A stretch of 64,000 nucleotides of DNA from an uncultured Chloroflexales bacterium (GTDB taxonomy: Bacteria > Chloroflexota > Chloroflexia > Chloroflexales > Chloroflexaceae), in the NCBI GenBank assembly GCA_937902315.1, contig CALGUG010000064.1, positions 124,001 through 188,000 on the forward strand. The letters are read 5' to 3'. Position 1 is the stretch's first letter. Every line of letters starts with the position of its first letter. The notes beneath the pieces are model-generated. The model was given only the letters and a program-made list of their open reading frames with translations. It was not told where the DNA came from and did not search any database. Shown here one piece after another: positions 1 through 8,264 of the stretch. Both the position numbers and the translations under genes were made by a program.

Positions 1-2
1 GC

Positions 3-464
3 TATCAATCGGGGGCCTACTTTGCGGGGCAGTTCGCGGGCGCGCTGCTGGCGCTCACCATCAGCCAACATCTAGGCAGATATCCGGGCTGGATCATTAT
101 CGCCAACGGCTTTGTAATGAGCGCGCTCACCTTTGGCTACGCCATCAGTCAGAGCGTCTTGGCGGCTGTGTTGATCTCGGCGGCCTTTGGGCCACCCTTC
201 GCGCTGCGCGATGTAGCCCAAGATTCGCTGATCCAAACTCGAGTCGCGCCCAACATGCTGGGGCGGATCTACGCCCTGCGCGATACCTTCGCGCGGCTGG
301 CTATGCTGGTCGGCGGTCTGATCTTCGCCGCAATCGCCGACACCATCGGTATTCGCTGGCTCTATCTGCTGGGCGGGCTTCTCTATCTGTTGGTAGCTTT
401 TTATACCTTCTGGAGCAGCGAGATTCGCACCAGCCGTGTCAGCGTCCAGGCAAAATCGGCTTGA
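3..464 (+). CDS. MFS permease, C-terminal part (5' end outside the window)
   Basis: The open frame runs into the left edge from position 3 and stops at 462-464, so only about the last 153 residues are present. They hold alternating hydrophobic segments (FAGQFAGALLALTI, GWIIIANGFVMSALTFGYAI, LAMLVGGLIFAAIAD, WLYLLGGLLYLLVAFYTF) linked by short charged loops with RDVAQDSL and RIYALRDTFARL, the usual appearance of the second half of a major facilitator transporter. The substrate cannot be told. It converges on the dehydrogenase gene at 979, and the gap between them holds dispersed repeats. The family call is fairly secure; the N-terminus is unseen. Confidence 0.75.
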   Translation, partial: YQSGAYFAGQFAGALLALTISQHLGRYPGWIIIANGFVMSALTFGYAISQSVLAAVLISAAFGPPFALRDVAQDSLIQTRVAPNMLGRIYALRDTFARLAMLVGGLIFAAIADTIGIRWLYLLGGLLYLLVAFYTFWSSEIRTSRVSVQAKSA

Positions 465-528
465 CCACTTGCCATACAGGTCATCTTTTAGCTCTGGCGG
501 CGAGGCTTCTAGCTTCCATTCAGTCCTC

Positions 529-552
529 ACCGCGTCCGCCTACGGCTATCAA
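529..552 (+). repeat. Dispersed repeat A, core copy 1
   Basis: Core CGCGTCCGCCTACGGCTA followed by TCAA, with the distal CTCTGGCGG arm about 40 bp to its left. An inverted partner lies at 806-825. One of 14 copies in the window. Confidence 0.85.
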
Positions 553-564
553 CATTCTATCCAT

Positions 565-600
565 CCATTCGGGCCATTCGGGCCATTCGGGCCATTCGGG
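565..600 (+). repeat. Tandem repeat, 4 x 9 bp
   Basis: Four exact, contiguous copies of CCATTCGGG lie between the two inverted A-repeat cores of this intergenic region. Perfect identity suggests recent expansion, for example by slippage. Confidence 0.95.
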
Positions 601-746
601 CGATCAGCCTGCGGCTTCGCCGCAGATTACACTGCTGCTCTCTTCGCTTTTCGTTGCCTGACGATGCCCCCAGCGCAGCCGCATCGCCCACAGCGAGAGA
701 GGAGCGATCGATCTAAGAGGCTGATCGGGCTTAGAAGACGCTTGCT

Positions 747-788
747 CCCTTCTCCCGCTTCTGGCGGGAGAAGGGCTGGGGATGAGGG
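747..788 (+). repeat. Dispersed hairpin repeat C, copy 1
   Basis: A perfect 12-bp stem, CCCTTCTCCCGC (747-758) against GCGGGAGAAGGG (764-775), is followed by CTGGGGATGAGGG. The same hairpin and tail recur at 21434-21473 and, reversed, at 62764-62803, each time next to an A-repeat core. Confidence 0.85.
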
Positions 789-805
789 TGGGCAGCCACT
801 GTTTA

Positions 806-825
806 GTAGCCGGAGGCGGACGCGC
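806..825 (-). repeat. Dispersed repeat A, core copy 2 (inverted)
   Basis: Reads TAGCCGGAGGCGGACGCG on the plus strand, with one change from the usual TAGCCGTAGGCGG. It forms an inverted pair with 529-552 and directly follows C-hairpin copy 1. Confidence 0.8.
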
Positions 826-929
826 TAGCAGCCTGTTTTTTGGTAAATATGTTTCCGCCAAAGCGTTGAAGTTATGAAGCTGGTTTCATCGCGAGGTTAC
901 AGAAAGCAGCTTTGGAAGCGGACGTAAAA

Positions 930-959
930 AGAGCTATGGCAAGCACTTGCCATAGCTCT
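930..959 (-). terminator. Rho-independent terminator of the 979-2229 gene
   Basis: AGAGCTATGGCAAG (930-943) pairs perfectly with 946-959. Read on the minus strand, the hairpin is followed by a run of T, 20 bp after the dehydrogenase stop codon. Confidence 0.85.
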
Positions 960-978
960 GCTGCTGAGAGTGTGCGGT

Positions 979-2229
979 TTAGATCAAGCCGTAGTGCTCG
1001 TCGATCTCACGCTGATAGCCGTCGACTGCGCCGCTCAGCACCTCTTCTTGGGTAACGGTGCGACCGAGCGCCGACGATTCGAGCAGCGCGAAAGCACAAG
1101 CCAAGTCGCGCAGACCCTCTTCGCCACTGGTCTCGGGATCGCGGCCCTCTTCGATGGCGCGCAGCCAGTCGAGGTTCAAAATGGCACAAGGATCGGTCAG
1201 ACCGAGCGGGTAGAACTCTTCGCGCTCTTCGGCGCTCATACGCTCTTGGAAGGTCTCGATCAAAGGCAGCTTCTCGCCTTCTGCAGTATAGATGGTCGAA
1301 CCGCGAATCGAGCCTTTGCTGCCCAAAATAGCCGGGCCATCCTTAATCGAGAGCTCCTCTTGATCCATGGCCCACGACCACCAGAGCTGGCCGATCGTGC
1401 CGCGCTGGAACTGCAAGGTCGCCATGTAGGTGTCATCGACCTCGGCCTGCACCTCTTCGATGATGTTGCCATTGGCGTCGCGCAGATAGCGAGTCGGCAC
1501 AAAGGTGCGAGCTACACCGCTGACCGCTGCGATCTCGCCGACGATATAGCGCTGCCAGTGCATCTGGTGTACGCCGATGTCGATCATGCCGCCGCCGCCA
1601 GCCTGCAGCTTCTTATGGCGCCAAGGCGTCTCGGCAACCACGCGGTCGGGCGACCAAAGACCGCCGAGCGAACCCATCACCGAGACCTGCGGCTCGCCGA
1701 TCAGGCCATTGCGCACAGCCCAAGCGGCGGCGCGCACATAGGTCGACTGGCGTACGTTCTCGAACACGCCGAAGGTCAGCTTCTTGGCCTTGGCGGTCTC
1801 GACCATCTTCTTGGCGGCGCGCACCGACACAGCCAAGGGCTTCTGCGAGAGCAGGTGAAGACCTGCATTCAGAGCATCGAGGCCGATCTGGTGGTGCATC
1901 GAGAGGGTGGTCGTGTCACAAACAGCGTCGAGCTCACCGCTGGCGATCATTTCGCGATAGTCGGTGTAGACTTTGACATCGACATCGTCTTGGAAGTCGC
2001 TCAGGTAGGTATGCGGCGCGGCCAGCGGGTCGCCGGTAGCGGGGTCGAGCACCGGAGGACGTGGGGTGGGGCCTTCGCCACGCTTGCGGAACATCAGCGC
2101 ATCAGATTCTTTGCGAGCACACAGGGCCGTGATGCGGAAATTATCGATACCGAGTTCACGCAGTTTTTTAAAGCCCTGCAAGTGCGCATTTAAAATACGA
2201 CCGCAGCCGGTAATACCGATACGGATCAT
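979..2229 (-). CDS. Gfo/Idh/MocA family oxidoreductase (1 of 4)
   Basis: 416 residues. The N-terminal Rossmann fold starts with GITGCGRI (residues 5-12), followed by the family's EKP-type site in the form QKP (129-131). The C-terminal half has the alpha/beta domain with YLRDANGNIIEEVQAEVDDT and a tryptophan-rich stretch, QLWWSWAMDQEE. Family members oxidise or reduce sugars, inositols or sugar derivatives with NAD(P); the substrate here is unknown. Odd points are the proline-rich insertion near residues 50-75 and Gln in place of Glu in EKP. TCAAGGAGAAACGCA before ATG gives a good ribosome site. It is last in a minus-strand run with two more dehydrogenase genes, separated from the preceding one by a hairpin without a U-tract. 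Family certain, substrate not. Confidence 0.9.
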   Translation of the reverse strand: MIRIGITGCGRILNAHLQGFKKLRELGIDNFRITALCARKESDALMFRKRGEGPTPRPPVLDPATGDPLAAPHTYLSDFQDDVDVKVYTDYREMIASGELDAVCDTTTLSMHHQIGLDALNAGLHLLSQKPLAVSVRAAKKMVETAKAKKLTFGVFENVRQSTYVRAAAWAVRNGLIGEPQVSVMGSLGGLWSPDRVVAETPWRHKKLQAGGGGMIDIGVHQMHWQRYIVGEIAAVSGVARTFVPTRYLRDANGNIIEEVQAEVDDTYMATLQFQRGTIGQLWWSWAMDQEELSIKDGPAILGSKGSIRGSTIYTAEGEKLPLIETFQERMSAEEREEFYPLGLTDPCAILNLDWLRAIEEGRDPETSGEEGLRDLACAFALLESSALGRTVTQEEVLSGAVDGYQREIDEHYGLI

Positions 2230-2261
2230 TGCGTTTCTCCTTGACTAGAACACTAACACGA

Positions 2262-2296
2262 GTATGGTGCTGTGCTATCCTACCACAGCACCATAC
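2262..2296 (-). terminator. Intergenic hairpin without a T-run
   Basis: GTATGGTGCTGTG (2262-2274) pairs perfectly over 13 bp with CACAGCACCATAC (2284-2296). It sits between two consecutive dehydrogenase genes. With no T-run it may be a partial terminator or an RNA processing or stabilising structure. Confidence 0.55.
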
Positions 2297-2309
2297 CTTT
2301 CCATCTAGA

Positions 2310-3341
2310 TTAGAGATAATCGACCGAGAGCGGCAGCGAAACGGTGCGGCCTTCGCGCGCCGAGATCAAACCAGCTTCCAGCACTTGCTGGGCTTGGAAG
2401 CTGACATCCGGGCTGCACATGCCCTTGATCGGCTCGCCGGTGCGAATATGGTGGAAGAAGAAGGAAGCGCTATCGCGCAAGTGCTTGGGCAGCTCGGGCA
2501 CTTCGATCTCGATGCCATTCTCGTGCTCGGCGTTGGCCAACAGCAGTTTGTCGTGTTCGACAACCAAGGTGCCTTCGCTGCCGTAGAACATCGGAATGTA
2601 GCTGGTCAGGTGGCCCGACTGAGTCCACGAAGCGGTGGTCTGGCTCAGCGCTTCGGCGTGCTGCATAATCAGCATCGCGTTGTCTTCAGCATAGAGATCC
2701 TGCTTGCTGAGGCGAGCGCTGACGCCCGTTACGCGCGAGGGCAGGCCCAGCACCAAACAGGTCATAGCTGCGCCATAGCAGCAGTAATCCATCAGTGCGC
2801 CCGCGCCGTTGCGCTCGGGGTCGTACAACCACTCCGAGAAGTAGGGCGAGCAGCCGAGCTCGCGCGGGCCTGCGTGGGCCGAGCGATACACGACTTGGAA
2901 GACTTTGCCGATCTGGCCCTCTTCGATCATCTGAATGGCCTTCTGGAAGCCATAGCTCCACATGGTCGGCCAGTTGATCATCAGCACTTTGCCAGCCGCC
3001 TTGGCAGCGCCACGCATGCGCGAGGCCAGTTGAGCGGTCGCCGCCATGGGCTTCTCGACCATAACGTGCAGGCCGCGGCCCAAAGCTTCTTGAGCCAAAA
3101 TAGCACTCTCGCGGTTGTCGCTAAAGATATAGACTGCGTCGAGCTTCTCATTGTCCAACAGCTCGTAATAGTCGCTGTAGACCTTCTCGCAGCCCATCTT
3201 TTTCACTTGTTCGCGCAATTCCTCATGCGGATCAGCCGCCGCCACCAACTCGCCCTCATCGCTTTCGATCAAGCACTGAAGGTTACCCCAAACGTGATCG
3301 TGGCTCATGCCCAACACGCCAACTCGATATTTCTCGGCCAT
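2310..3341 (-). CDS. Gfo/Idh/MocA family oxidoreductase (2 of 4)
   Basis: 343 residues from MAEKYRVGVLGMSHDH. The start at 3341 is chosen because AAAGGAG lies 8 bp upstream; the frame is open for 24 more codons but without a ribosome site. The Rossmann motif is unusual: GVLGMSHDHVWGN replaces the normal GxGxxG. EKP (residues 96-98) is intact. The second domain has GGAxxxxxxCYG-like features (NGAGALMDYCCYGAAM), as in other family members. The gene lies between two related dehydrogenase genes, so the three may act on successive or alternative intermediates of one sugar or polyol. The substrate cannot be deduced. Confidence 0.88.
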   Translation of the reverse strand: MAEKYRVGVLGMSHDHVWGNLQCLIESDEGELVAAADPHEELREQVKKMGCEKVYSDYYELLDNEKLDAVYIFSDNRESAILAQEALGRGLHVMVEKPMAATAQLASRMRGAAKAAGKVLMINWPTMWSYGFQKAIQMIEEGQIGKVFQVVYRSAHAGPRELGCSPYFSEWLYDPERNGAGALMDYCCYGAAMTCLVLGLPSRVTGVSARLSKQDLYAEDNAMLIMQHAEALSQTTASWTQSGHLTSYIPMFYGSEGTLVVEHDKLLLANAEHENGIEIEVPELPKHLRDSASFFFHHIRTGEPIKGMCSPDVSFQAQQVLEAGLISAREGRTVSLPLSVDYL

Positions 3342-3481
3342 CGGTGTACTCCTTTGTATTCCGGATATCTCAACGCTTAGGAAAGGGTGTATGAAAGAGT
3401 GTCGAGGAAGCAAGCAGCCTTTAGCGAATTGAGATCGTCAATAGCACTAAAGGCTTCGCTTGCGTCCCTCATCGACGATTG

Positions 3482-3650
3482 ATACTAAATCCGGCTGAAC
3501 ACTTTGTGTTTTTGGCCTTCGGCAGAATGGAACTTGTCTCTTTTTGTTGTGTGAAATTTCGCGCGATAGCGCGAAATTTCACACAACTCTTTCCCAGACT
3601 TTTCGTTTTCCTGCGTCGCAAGAACACAAGTCTTTAAACAGATTTAGTAT
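3482..3650 (-). mobile_element. MITE-like repeat B, copy 1 (with internal palindrome)
   Basis: 169 bp bounded by perfect inverted ends, ATACTAAATC and GATTTAGTAT. In this reverse orientation it contains the family's conserved segment TTTGGCCTTCGGCAGAATGG and a 42-bp palindrome (3546-3587: 19-bp arms, GATA loop). It has no reading frame of note. The family has six copies plus a remnant in the window. Confidence 0.85.
3546..3587. repeat. Perfect 19-bp-arm palindrome in repeat B
   Basis: GTTGTGTGAAATTTCGCGC (3546-3564), GATA, then its exact complement at 3569-3587. A version with one compensated change in each arm (GACATTTCGCGC) occurs at 35150-35191 and 50008-50047. Confidence 0.95.
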
Positions 3651-3669
3651 GTGTTTAGTCAGATCGTGC

Positions 3670-4686
3670 TTAGAGCTTCTCGACGGTCTGATTCTTAGCG
3701 GCCTTGTAGAAGGCGAGACAGGCGGCCAAGTTGGCGCGTCCATCGTCTTCGTTAGCGATCAGCTTAGCCTCGCCGCGCACCACATCGACCATGTGCTGCA
3801 CAAAGTCGTAGGGCTGGCGCAGAGCTTCGAGCGTGACCCAACCTTCGTAGCCGAAGTCGCCCTTCACGCTCAGCTTGCCCCCGAAGGCATCTTCGCGCAG
3901 CACGCCCTTGGTGCCGATCAGCTCGTTGCTCGAGAAGCCATAACCTCGGTCGGAGGTCCAAGTGTCTTCGATCGAAGCAACCGCGCCGTTGGCGAACTCG
4001 TAGACGGCCAAACCATAGTCTTCGACCGGCAGATCGGTATAGCGCTTGTTACCAGCTACGCCCGAAACGCTGCTAATTTCGCTGTTGAAGAACCAGCGTG
4101 CGGTGTCGATCGCATAGATCGCGTGGTCGAGCCAGCCGCCACCGGGTACGCGGCTGGGATCAACCCACCAGCCTGCGCTATCGGTCACACCCGGCCAGGC
4201 TTGGGGCAGGCTGCCGTTCAAAACGTGGGTGTAGCGTAGAGGAGTGCCAAAGCGGCCCTCGTCGATCCAGCTCTTCTGGCGCTGCAGCTCAAGGCTCAGG
4301 CGCTTCTGACTCTCAAGCGGGAAGAAGTGCACGCCAGCGGCCTTCACAGCGGCCACCAGCTCATCGGCGCTAGCCAGATCCATAGCCATGGGCTTCACGC
4401 TGATGATATGCTTGCCGAGCGCGGCGGCTTCTTTACAGATCGCAACGTTCTTCTCGGTGCTGTAGAGCGCTACCACGATATCGACATCGGGTCGATCGAG
4501 CGCGGCGCGATAGTCGGTGGTGGTGTCGACACCACCGTACTCTTGGCCTGCCTTCTCAACCTTGGCTTTATCGTCGTGTGAAATAGCGACCAATTTGGCA
4601 TGCTCGCTCTTCACAATCTGAGGCAGACAGGAAAAAGCGGTATACCAGTGATCAAGGCCTAACATTGCTACGCCAAGCTTGCTCAT
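3670..4686 (-). CDS. Gfo/Idh/MocA family oxidoreductase (3 of 4)
   Basis: 338 residues. The N-terminus, MSKLGVAMLGLDHWYTAF, is a Rossmann beta-alpha unit in which GLDHWY replaces GxGxxG, resembling the GMSHDH of the neighbour at 2310-3341. The EKP site is VKP (97-99), so the acidic residue is lost. The C-terminal domain has AGWWVDPSRVPGGGWLDHAIYAIDTARWFF, with the GGGxxxDxxxHxxD pattern of the family varied to GGGWLDHAIYAID, and SIEDTWTSDRGYG. AAAGGAT precedes the ATG. An MFS permease gene lies 47 bp upstream in the same direction. The two atypical motifs suggest altered cofactor handling or a divergent subfamily. Substrate unknown. Confidence 0.87.
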   Translation of the reverse strand: MSKLGVAMLGLDHWYTAFSCLPQIVKSEHAKLVAISHDDKAKVEKAGQEYGGVDTTTDYRAALDRPDVDIVVALYSTEKNVAICKEAAALGKHIISVKPMAMDLASADELVAAVKAAGVHFFPLESQKRLSLELQRQKSWIDEGRFGTPLRYTHVLNGSLPQAWPGVTDSAGWWVDPSRVPGGGWLDHAIYAIDTARWFFNSEISSVSGVAGNKRYTDLPVEDYGLAVYEFANGAVASIEDTWTSDRGYGFSSNELIGTKGVLREDAFGGKLSVKGDFGYEGWVTLEALRQPYDFVQHMVDVVRGEAKLIANEDDGRANLAACLAFYKAAKNQTVEKL

Positions 4687-4733
4687 GGAACATATCCTTT
4701 CAGATTGAATCTACCACGCCATTCGATAACGAG

Positions 4734-5963
4734 CTATTGCTCGTGCGCAAGGGCCTGCTTGCGCGAACTCGGCATTAGGAAGATCAGTAGCACGGCTACA
4801 GAGAGCATAAAGACAACCACAATGCGGAACATACCGACCATACCGAACCAGTCGGCCAAACGTCCGCCCAAGGCCGCCCCGATAATGCCACCGATTCCGG
4901 TTGCCGAATAAAACAGGCCAGCTAAACGCCCACGGTGTTGACGCAAGCCTAACTCGGTCGCATACAACAACGAAGGTGTTTCAAAGCAGGAGTAGGCGAT
5001 CGCTCGCACCAACTGGATCAATACAAACCAGAGGAACGAGGTCGCAAGCGTATAGGAGAAGAAGATGGTCGACATCATCATCACGCCAAAGATCATGACG
5101 TTTTTGCTGCCTAAACGCTCTGCGACCCAGCCTACAACCATCAACCAAACAACCTCACACATCGCCGTCAAGGCCCACAGTTGGCCGACTTGAGCGGTGG
5201 TGTAGCCGATCGAGTTCATAAAATAGGGCCAGAAGGAAGCAACTGCGCCCATTCCAGAAGACCACGTGAACGAGAGCAGCATAAAGCTCCAGAGCGCGCG
5301 TTGCGAAACAGCGCCGATCGCACTCGGAGCGCCTGCTTGCTCGGGTGGTACCTGTTCTGACTTGGCTGCCGGTTTGCTGGTCGCCTGTTCGCGAATAAAG
5401 CAGGCAATGATAAAGGCCAGCACATAAGCACCAGAGGCGATCATAAACGGCAGCCGAATACTGTAGATCTCGGCTAGGCTGCCTCCAGCCAGCGAGGCGA
5501 TACTAAAAGCCAACGAACCGCACATGCGATAGAGGCCCATGAGACGTCCACGGTGTTCGTTGCCTTCCAGCAGATCGCCGATCATAGCGAGGCTGCTCGT
5601 ATTGTAGGCGGCCAACACCAAGCCTTCCAGCATGCGGGCCGGAATGATCCATTGCCAGCTCGTAATCAGCGCGATGATCAGGTAAGCGATGGCTAAACCT
5701 GCTGTGCCAACCAGCAACAGCGGCTTGCGACGCCCAATCTTATCAGATCGCCGTCCCCACCAGTACTGCGAGGCAAGCGAAGTCGCCTGAAACGTCGCAA
5801 GCACAATCCCAATCTGGCTCACATTCGCGCCCAATTCCCCTGTATAGACCGACATCAGCGGCGACCAAAAGCCCACCGCTGTGAAGACACAACACATCAT
5901 GCCCATCATACAGAGGAACGAACGCGGATCACGAACCTTCAACCAAGCCAGTCGCTGTTGCAT
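4734..5963 (-). CDS. MFS transporter, probably sugar/polyol uptake
   Basis: 409 residues with about 12 hydrophobic spans. The MFS signature between helices 2 and 3 is visible as WWGRRSDKIGRRKPLLLVG. A central cytoplasmic linker, REQATSKPAAKSEQVPPEQA, separates the two six-helix halves, and the matching loop in the second half reads RQHRGRLAGLFYSATGIGG. It lies between dehydrogenase genes (6012-7115 upstream, 3670-4686 downstream), so uptake of the compound those enzymes use is a reasonable inference. No clear ribosome site precedes ATG at 5963, so the start is uncertain. Confidence 0.85.
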   Translation of the reverse strand: MQQRLAWLKVRDPRSFLCMMGMMCCVFTAVGFWSPLMSVYTGELGANVSQIGIVLATFQATSLASQYWWGRRSDKIGRRKPLLLVGTAGLAIAYLIIALITSWQWIIPARMLEGLVLAAYNTSSLAMIGDLLEGNEHRGRLMGLYRMCGSLAFSIASLAGGSLAEIYSIRLPFMIASGAYVLAFIIACFIREQATSKPAAKSEQVPPEQAGAPSAIGAVSQRALWSFMLLSFTWSSGMGAVASFWPYFMNSIGYTTAQVGQLWALTAMCEVVWLMVVGWVAERLGSKNVMIFGVMMMSTIFFSYTLATSFLWFVLIQLVRAIAYSCFETPSLLYATELGLRQHRGRLAGLFYSATGIGGIIGAALGGRLADWFGMVGMFRIVVVFMLSVAVLLIFLMPSSRKQALAHEQ

Positions 5964-6011
5964 AGAGTGTCGTCGTTGTTAGATCTACAAGAGATGCGTG
6001 TCCAAAAAATC

Positions 6012-7115
6012 TTAGAGCTTGATCGCAGTCGAGACAGAATGCTCACGCACCTCGTCAGCCGTCACTTCGCGGCCCAGCTTCTGCGAGAGATAGATACCCT
6101 CGCTGATCAGCATGGTGGCTAGACCGATCGAAGCGGTGTCGATCGGTTCAACGCGGCCCTGCTGCGTCGCGATCCAGTGGCGCTCAATGCTATCGAAGGC
6201 CTCGTAGTTCGGATCGACCGAGCGCATGCGGAAGGTGATAGCATCGAGGTTGATCGTGCTGCTCATCTCCATATCGGCTGCCGACGAGAAGAAGGTGAAG
6301 GGATCGAGCTTGATACCGCCCTTCGAGCCCAATACCTTGCTCGACTCGCTATTGTCGTAGTGCATCGCCCAGCTCTCTTCGATCGCAAGGGTGATGTTGT
6401 TGCCCAAGCGAACATGGCCGATACCCAGCTCCTCGACATCGTAATTCGAGATTTTGCGGCGCTCCTCGTGCATATCGAGCATCTGGTGCGTCGAACCCGT
6501 GATCGTCTTGACATCGGTGGTGCCCAACAGGTAGAGCAGCAGCGAGATGTGGTACACACCCATGTCGTAGAGTGCACCGCCCGAAGCGCTTGCTTTCTGA
6601 ACGAAATTCGCTGTTCCATAGCCATCGACGAAGGGGCGGCCACGGCGGCGGAAGCCGTGCGAACGACCGTAATAAAGCTCACCCAAAGCGCCAGCATCGA
6701 TCAGGCGACGAGCGGCTTGGCCCTCTTTCGAGCAGATCAAACGCAACATCACGCCCAAACGCTGGCCGGTACGCTGCGAGGCTTCGTACATGGCGAGTGC
6801 GTCTGCATACGAGCCTGCCATAGGCTTCTCGCTCATAACGTTCTTGCCCGCTTCCATAGCAGCTATCGCTACCGGAGCGTGCAAGTTGTTGTGCAGACAG
6901 ACGTCGACTGACTGGATTTCTTTAATGGCTAAGAGGTCACGGAAGTCCTTGAAGGCGTGTTTGATACCATACTTCGCTGCGACGCGCTGGGCCTCAGCTT
7001 CATTCACATCAGCGACAGCCACAATCTCGACATCAGGCATCTTGGAATAGCTCTCAACATGGGTCTTGCCAATCTGCCCGACACCAATAATGCCGACTCG
7101 AATCTTTTCAGTCAC
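6012..7115 (-). CDS. Gfo/Idh/MocA family oxidoreductase (4 of 4)
   Basis: 367 residues starting at GTG 7115. This is the most canonical of the four: IGVGQIGKTH gives an intact GxGxxG (11-16), followed by VAVADVN and an intact EKP (96-98). The substrate domain has GGALYDMGVYHISLLLYLLG, the family GGxxxDxxxH pattern, and a C-terminal SIGLATMLISEGIYLSQKLGREV helix found in many inositol- and glucose-oxidising relatives. The order on the minus strand is dehydrogenase, MFS permease, dehydrogenase, dehydrogenase, dehydrogenase. No operator was recognised upstream; the roughly 1.1 kb before it holds A and B repeats. Confidence 0.9.
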   Translation of the reverse strand: MTEKIRVGIIGVGQIGKTHVESYSKMPDVEIVAVADVNEAEAQRVAAKYGIKHAFKDFRDLLAIKEIQSVDVCLHNNLHAPVAIAAMEAGKNVMSEKPMAGSYADALAMYEASQRTGQRLGVMLRLICSKEGQAARRLIDAGALGELYYGRSHGFRRRGRPFVDGYGTANFVQKASASGGALYDMGVYHISLLLYLLGTTDVKTITGSTHQMLDMHEERRKISNYDVEELGIGHVRLGNNITLAIEESWAMHYDNSESSKVLGSKGGIKLDPFTFFSSAADMEMSSTINLDAITFRMRSVDPNYEAFDSIERHWIATQQGRVEPIDTASIGLATMLISEGIYLSQKLGREVTADEVREHSVSTAIKL

Positions 7116-7640
7116 GCTTAGTCTCGCTTTCTTGTACTACGTAGGGAGGAACACGACATACGCCATCGTATGACATTGCGTAGTGCAGACGTATGCAAAC
7201 AGGCGCATAGCTGCACCAGAGATTGATTGCAATAATCTGATCGTTCAAGAGGCTCCTCGCCTCGTAACAGCGCCATTACTGTTCAGTCACTCCATTGAGT
7301 CCACAAGCGATCGCTCTGCGGCGGCCACTCTAATTCAGTTGAAAAGAGGAAGTTGTGAGCTATTGTACCACTATTATTGTGTTTGGTTGCGATCCAAACG
7401 ATACGCAGCTTTGCTTACACGATCCGCCCGCTTTCAAACAAGTTCAAGCATCTTTTTATTTCATATCCAAATAATCATAAAAACAATATTCAGCATTGCT
7501 TCAATACAAATCGGCTTAAAAACAACGAAAGCAGGACTGAACATTGTAAAAAAACGCAAAAACACTATTCGTAAACTAATTCAACATCTTTCAGGCCCAA
7601 GCCATAATTGACAGCTTGTTATCCCAAATCCGCTTCATGC
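7116..7640. other. AT-rich noncoding stretch
   Basis: No convincing gene. The open frame at 7183-7611 has atypical composition, no ribosome site and no recognisable motif. The stretch probably holds the promoter of the minus-strand dehydrogenase run, but no clear -35/-10 pair was found. Confidence 0.4.
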
Positions 7641-7686
7641 CTTCACGCCTCTGGCGGCTAGATCCCCACCTCAAAAAAGGCTCTTA

Positions 7687-7708
7687 GCGCGTCCGCCTTC
7701 GGCTATCA
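7687..7708 (+). repeat. Dispersed repeat A, core copy 3
   Basis: GCGCGTCCGCCTTCGGCTAT followed by CAA, with CTCTGGCGG about 40 bp to the left. Inverted pair with 7969-7991. Confidence 0.85.
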
Positions 7709-7904
7709 AAGTCCCGCCCACCACCCAGAGGTGTATACGCTCTCGCGCTGACGCGCGAGATCACAACCCAAACAAAGCGCGTTCTGCTCGACCAAAATCC
7801 AAAAGCCTCTATCAAATCCCCTTTCAAGGCGTACACGCTCGCAATGCGAAACACAAAACCGTGGAAAGCGTTGATTTCGCCCTGTTTATATGGAAATGCG
7901 CTTG

Positions 7905-8032
7905 AATCGTTGTATGTTGGGATGGTCTCTCGGCACACAGCTACAACACCCTGCTTACGGGCAAGCTGTTGGTAGCCGTAGGCGGACGCGCTAACGGCCC
8001 TCTTTGGGGAAGAGAGCAAACCGCCAGAGTGC
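7905..8032 (-). repeat. Dispersed repeat A, long copy 4 (core 7969-7991)
   Basis: About 130 bp resemble the complement of 42405-42545 along their whole length, including CGTTGTATGTTGGG, GGTCTCTCGGCA, the core GGTAGCCGTAGGCGGACGCG, TTTGGGGAAGAGA and ACCGCCAGAGTGC. This copy and 42405-42545 best define the full-length form. Confidence 0.8.
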
Positions 8033-8039
8033 CGATGTG

Positions 8040-8156
8040 ATACCAAATTCGTTTAAAAACTTGCCCACTTGGAGTGTAAGAAAACAAAAACGAGGAAAGA
8101 GAGACAAGTTCCACTCTGCCGAAGGCCAAATAGAATGAAGCAAGCGAATTTGGTAT
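8040..8156 (+). mobile_element. MITE-like repeat B, copy 2 (short form)
   Basis: 117 bp with 12-bp perfect terminal inverted repeats, ATACCAAATTCG and CGAATTTGGTAT. Internally it carries GTTCCACTCTGCCGAAGGCC. It matches copy 3 at 35089-35252 almost base for base but lacks that copy's 47-bp palindromic segment. Confidence 0.9.
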
Positions 8157-8213
8157 GATCAAATGGATTTGGTATGAAGGCTAACAACAACAATCGGATT
8201 TGCTATAAAACAG

Positions 8214-8248
8214 AAAAGGCTTGCTGTAGCTAGTGCAGCAAGCCTTTT
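8214..8248 (-). terminator. Rho-independent terminator of 8265-10718
   Basis: AAAAGGCTTGCTG (8214-8226) pairs with CAGCAAGCCTTTT (8236-8248). On the minus strand the stem ends in a T-rich tract, 17 bp after the stop codon. Confidence 0.88.
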
Positions 8249-8264
8249 CCACTCAGCCAAGCCT

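Noticed and set aside
970..2193. Long plus-strand open frame (407 codons)
   Set aside because: It is the antisense shadow of the dehydrogenase gene on the minus strand. It has no ribosome site and no family motif.
3670..4686. Pseudogene because of VKP and missing GxGxxG
   Set aside because: Full length, uninterrupted, good ribosome site and intact second-domain motifs. More likely a divergent enzyme.
7183..7611. 142-codon open frame in the AT-rich gap
   Set aside because: Atypical composition, no ribosome site, and no similarity to any motif I know. Judged noncoding.
7684..8046. 120-codon frame containing SASAYGYQ
   Set aside because: Lies entirely in A repeats. Similar frames arise wherever the repeat occurs, so it is treated as repeat-derived.
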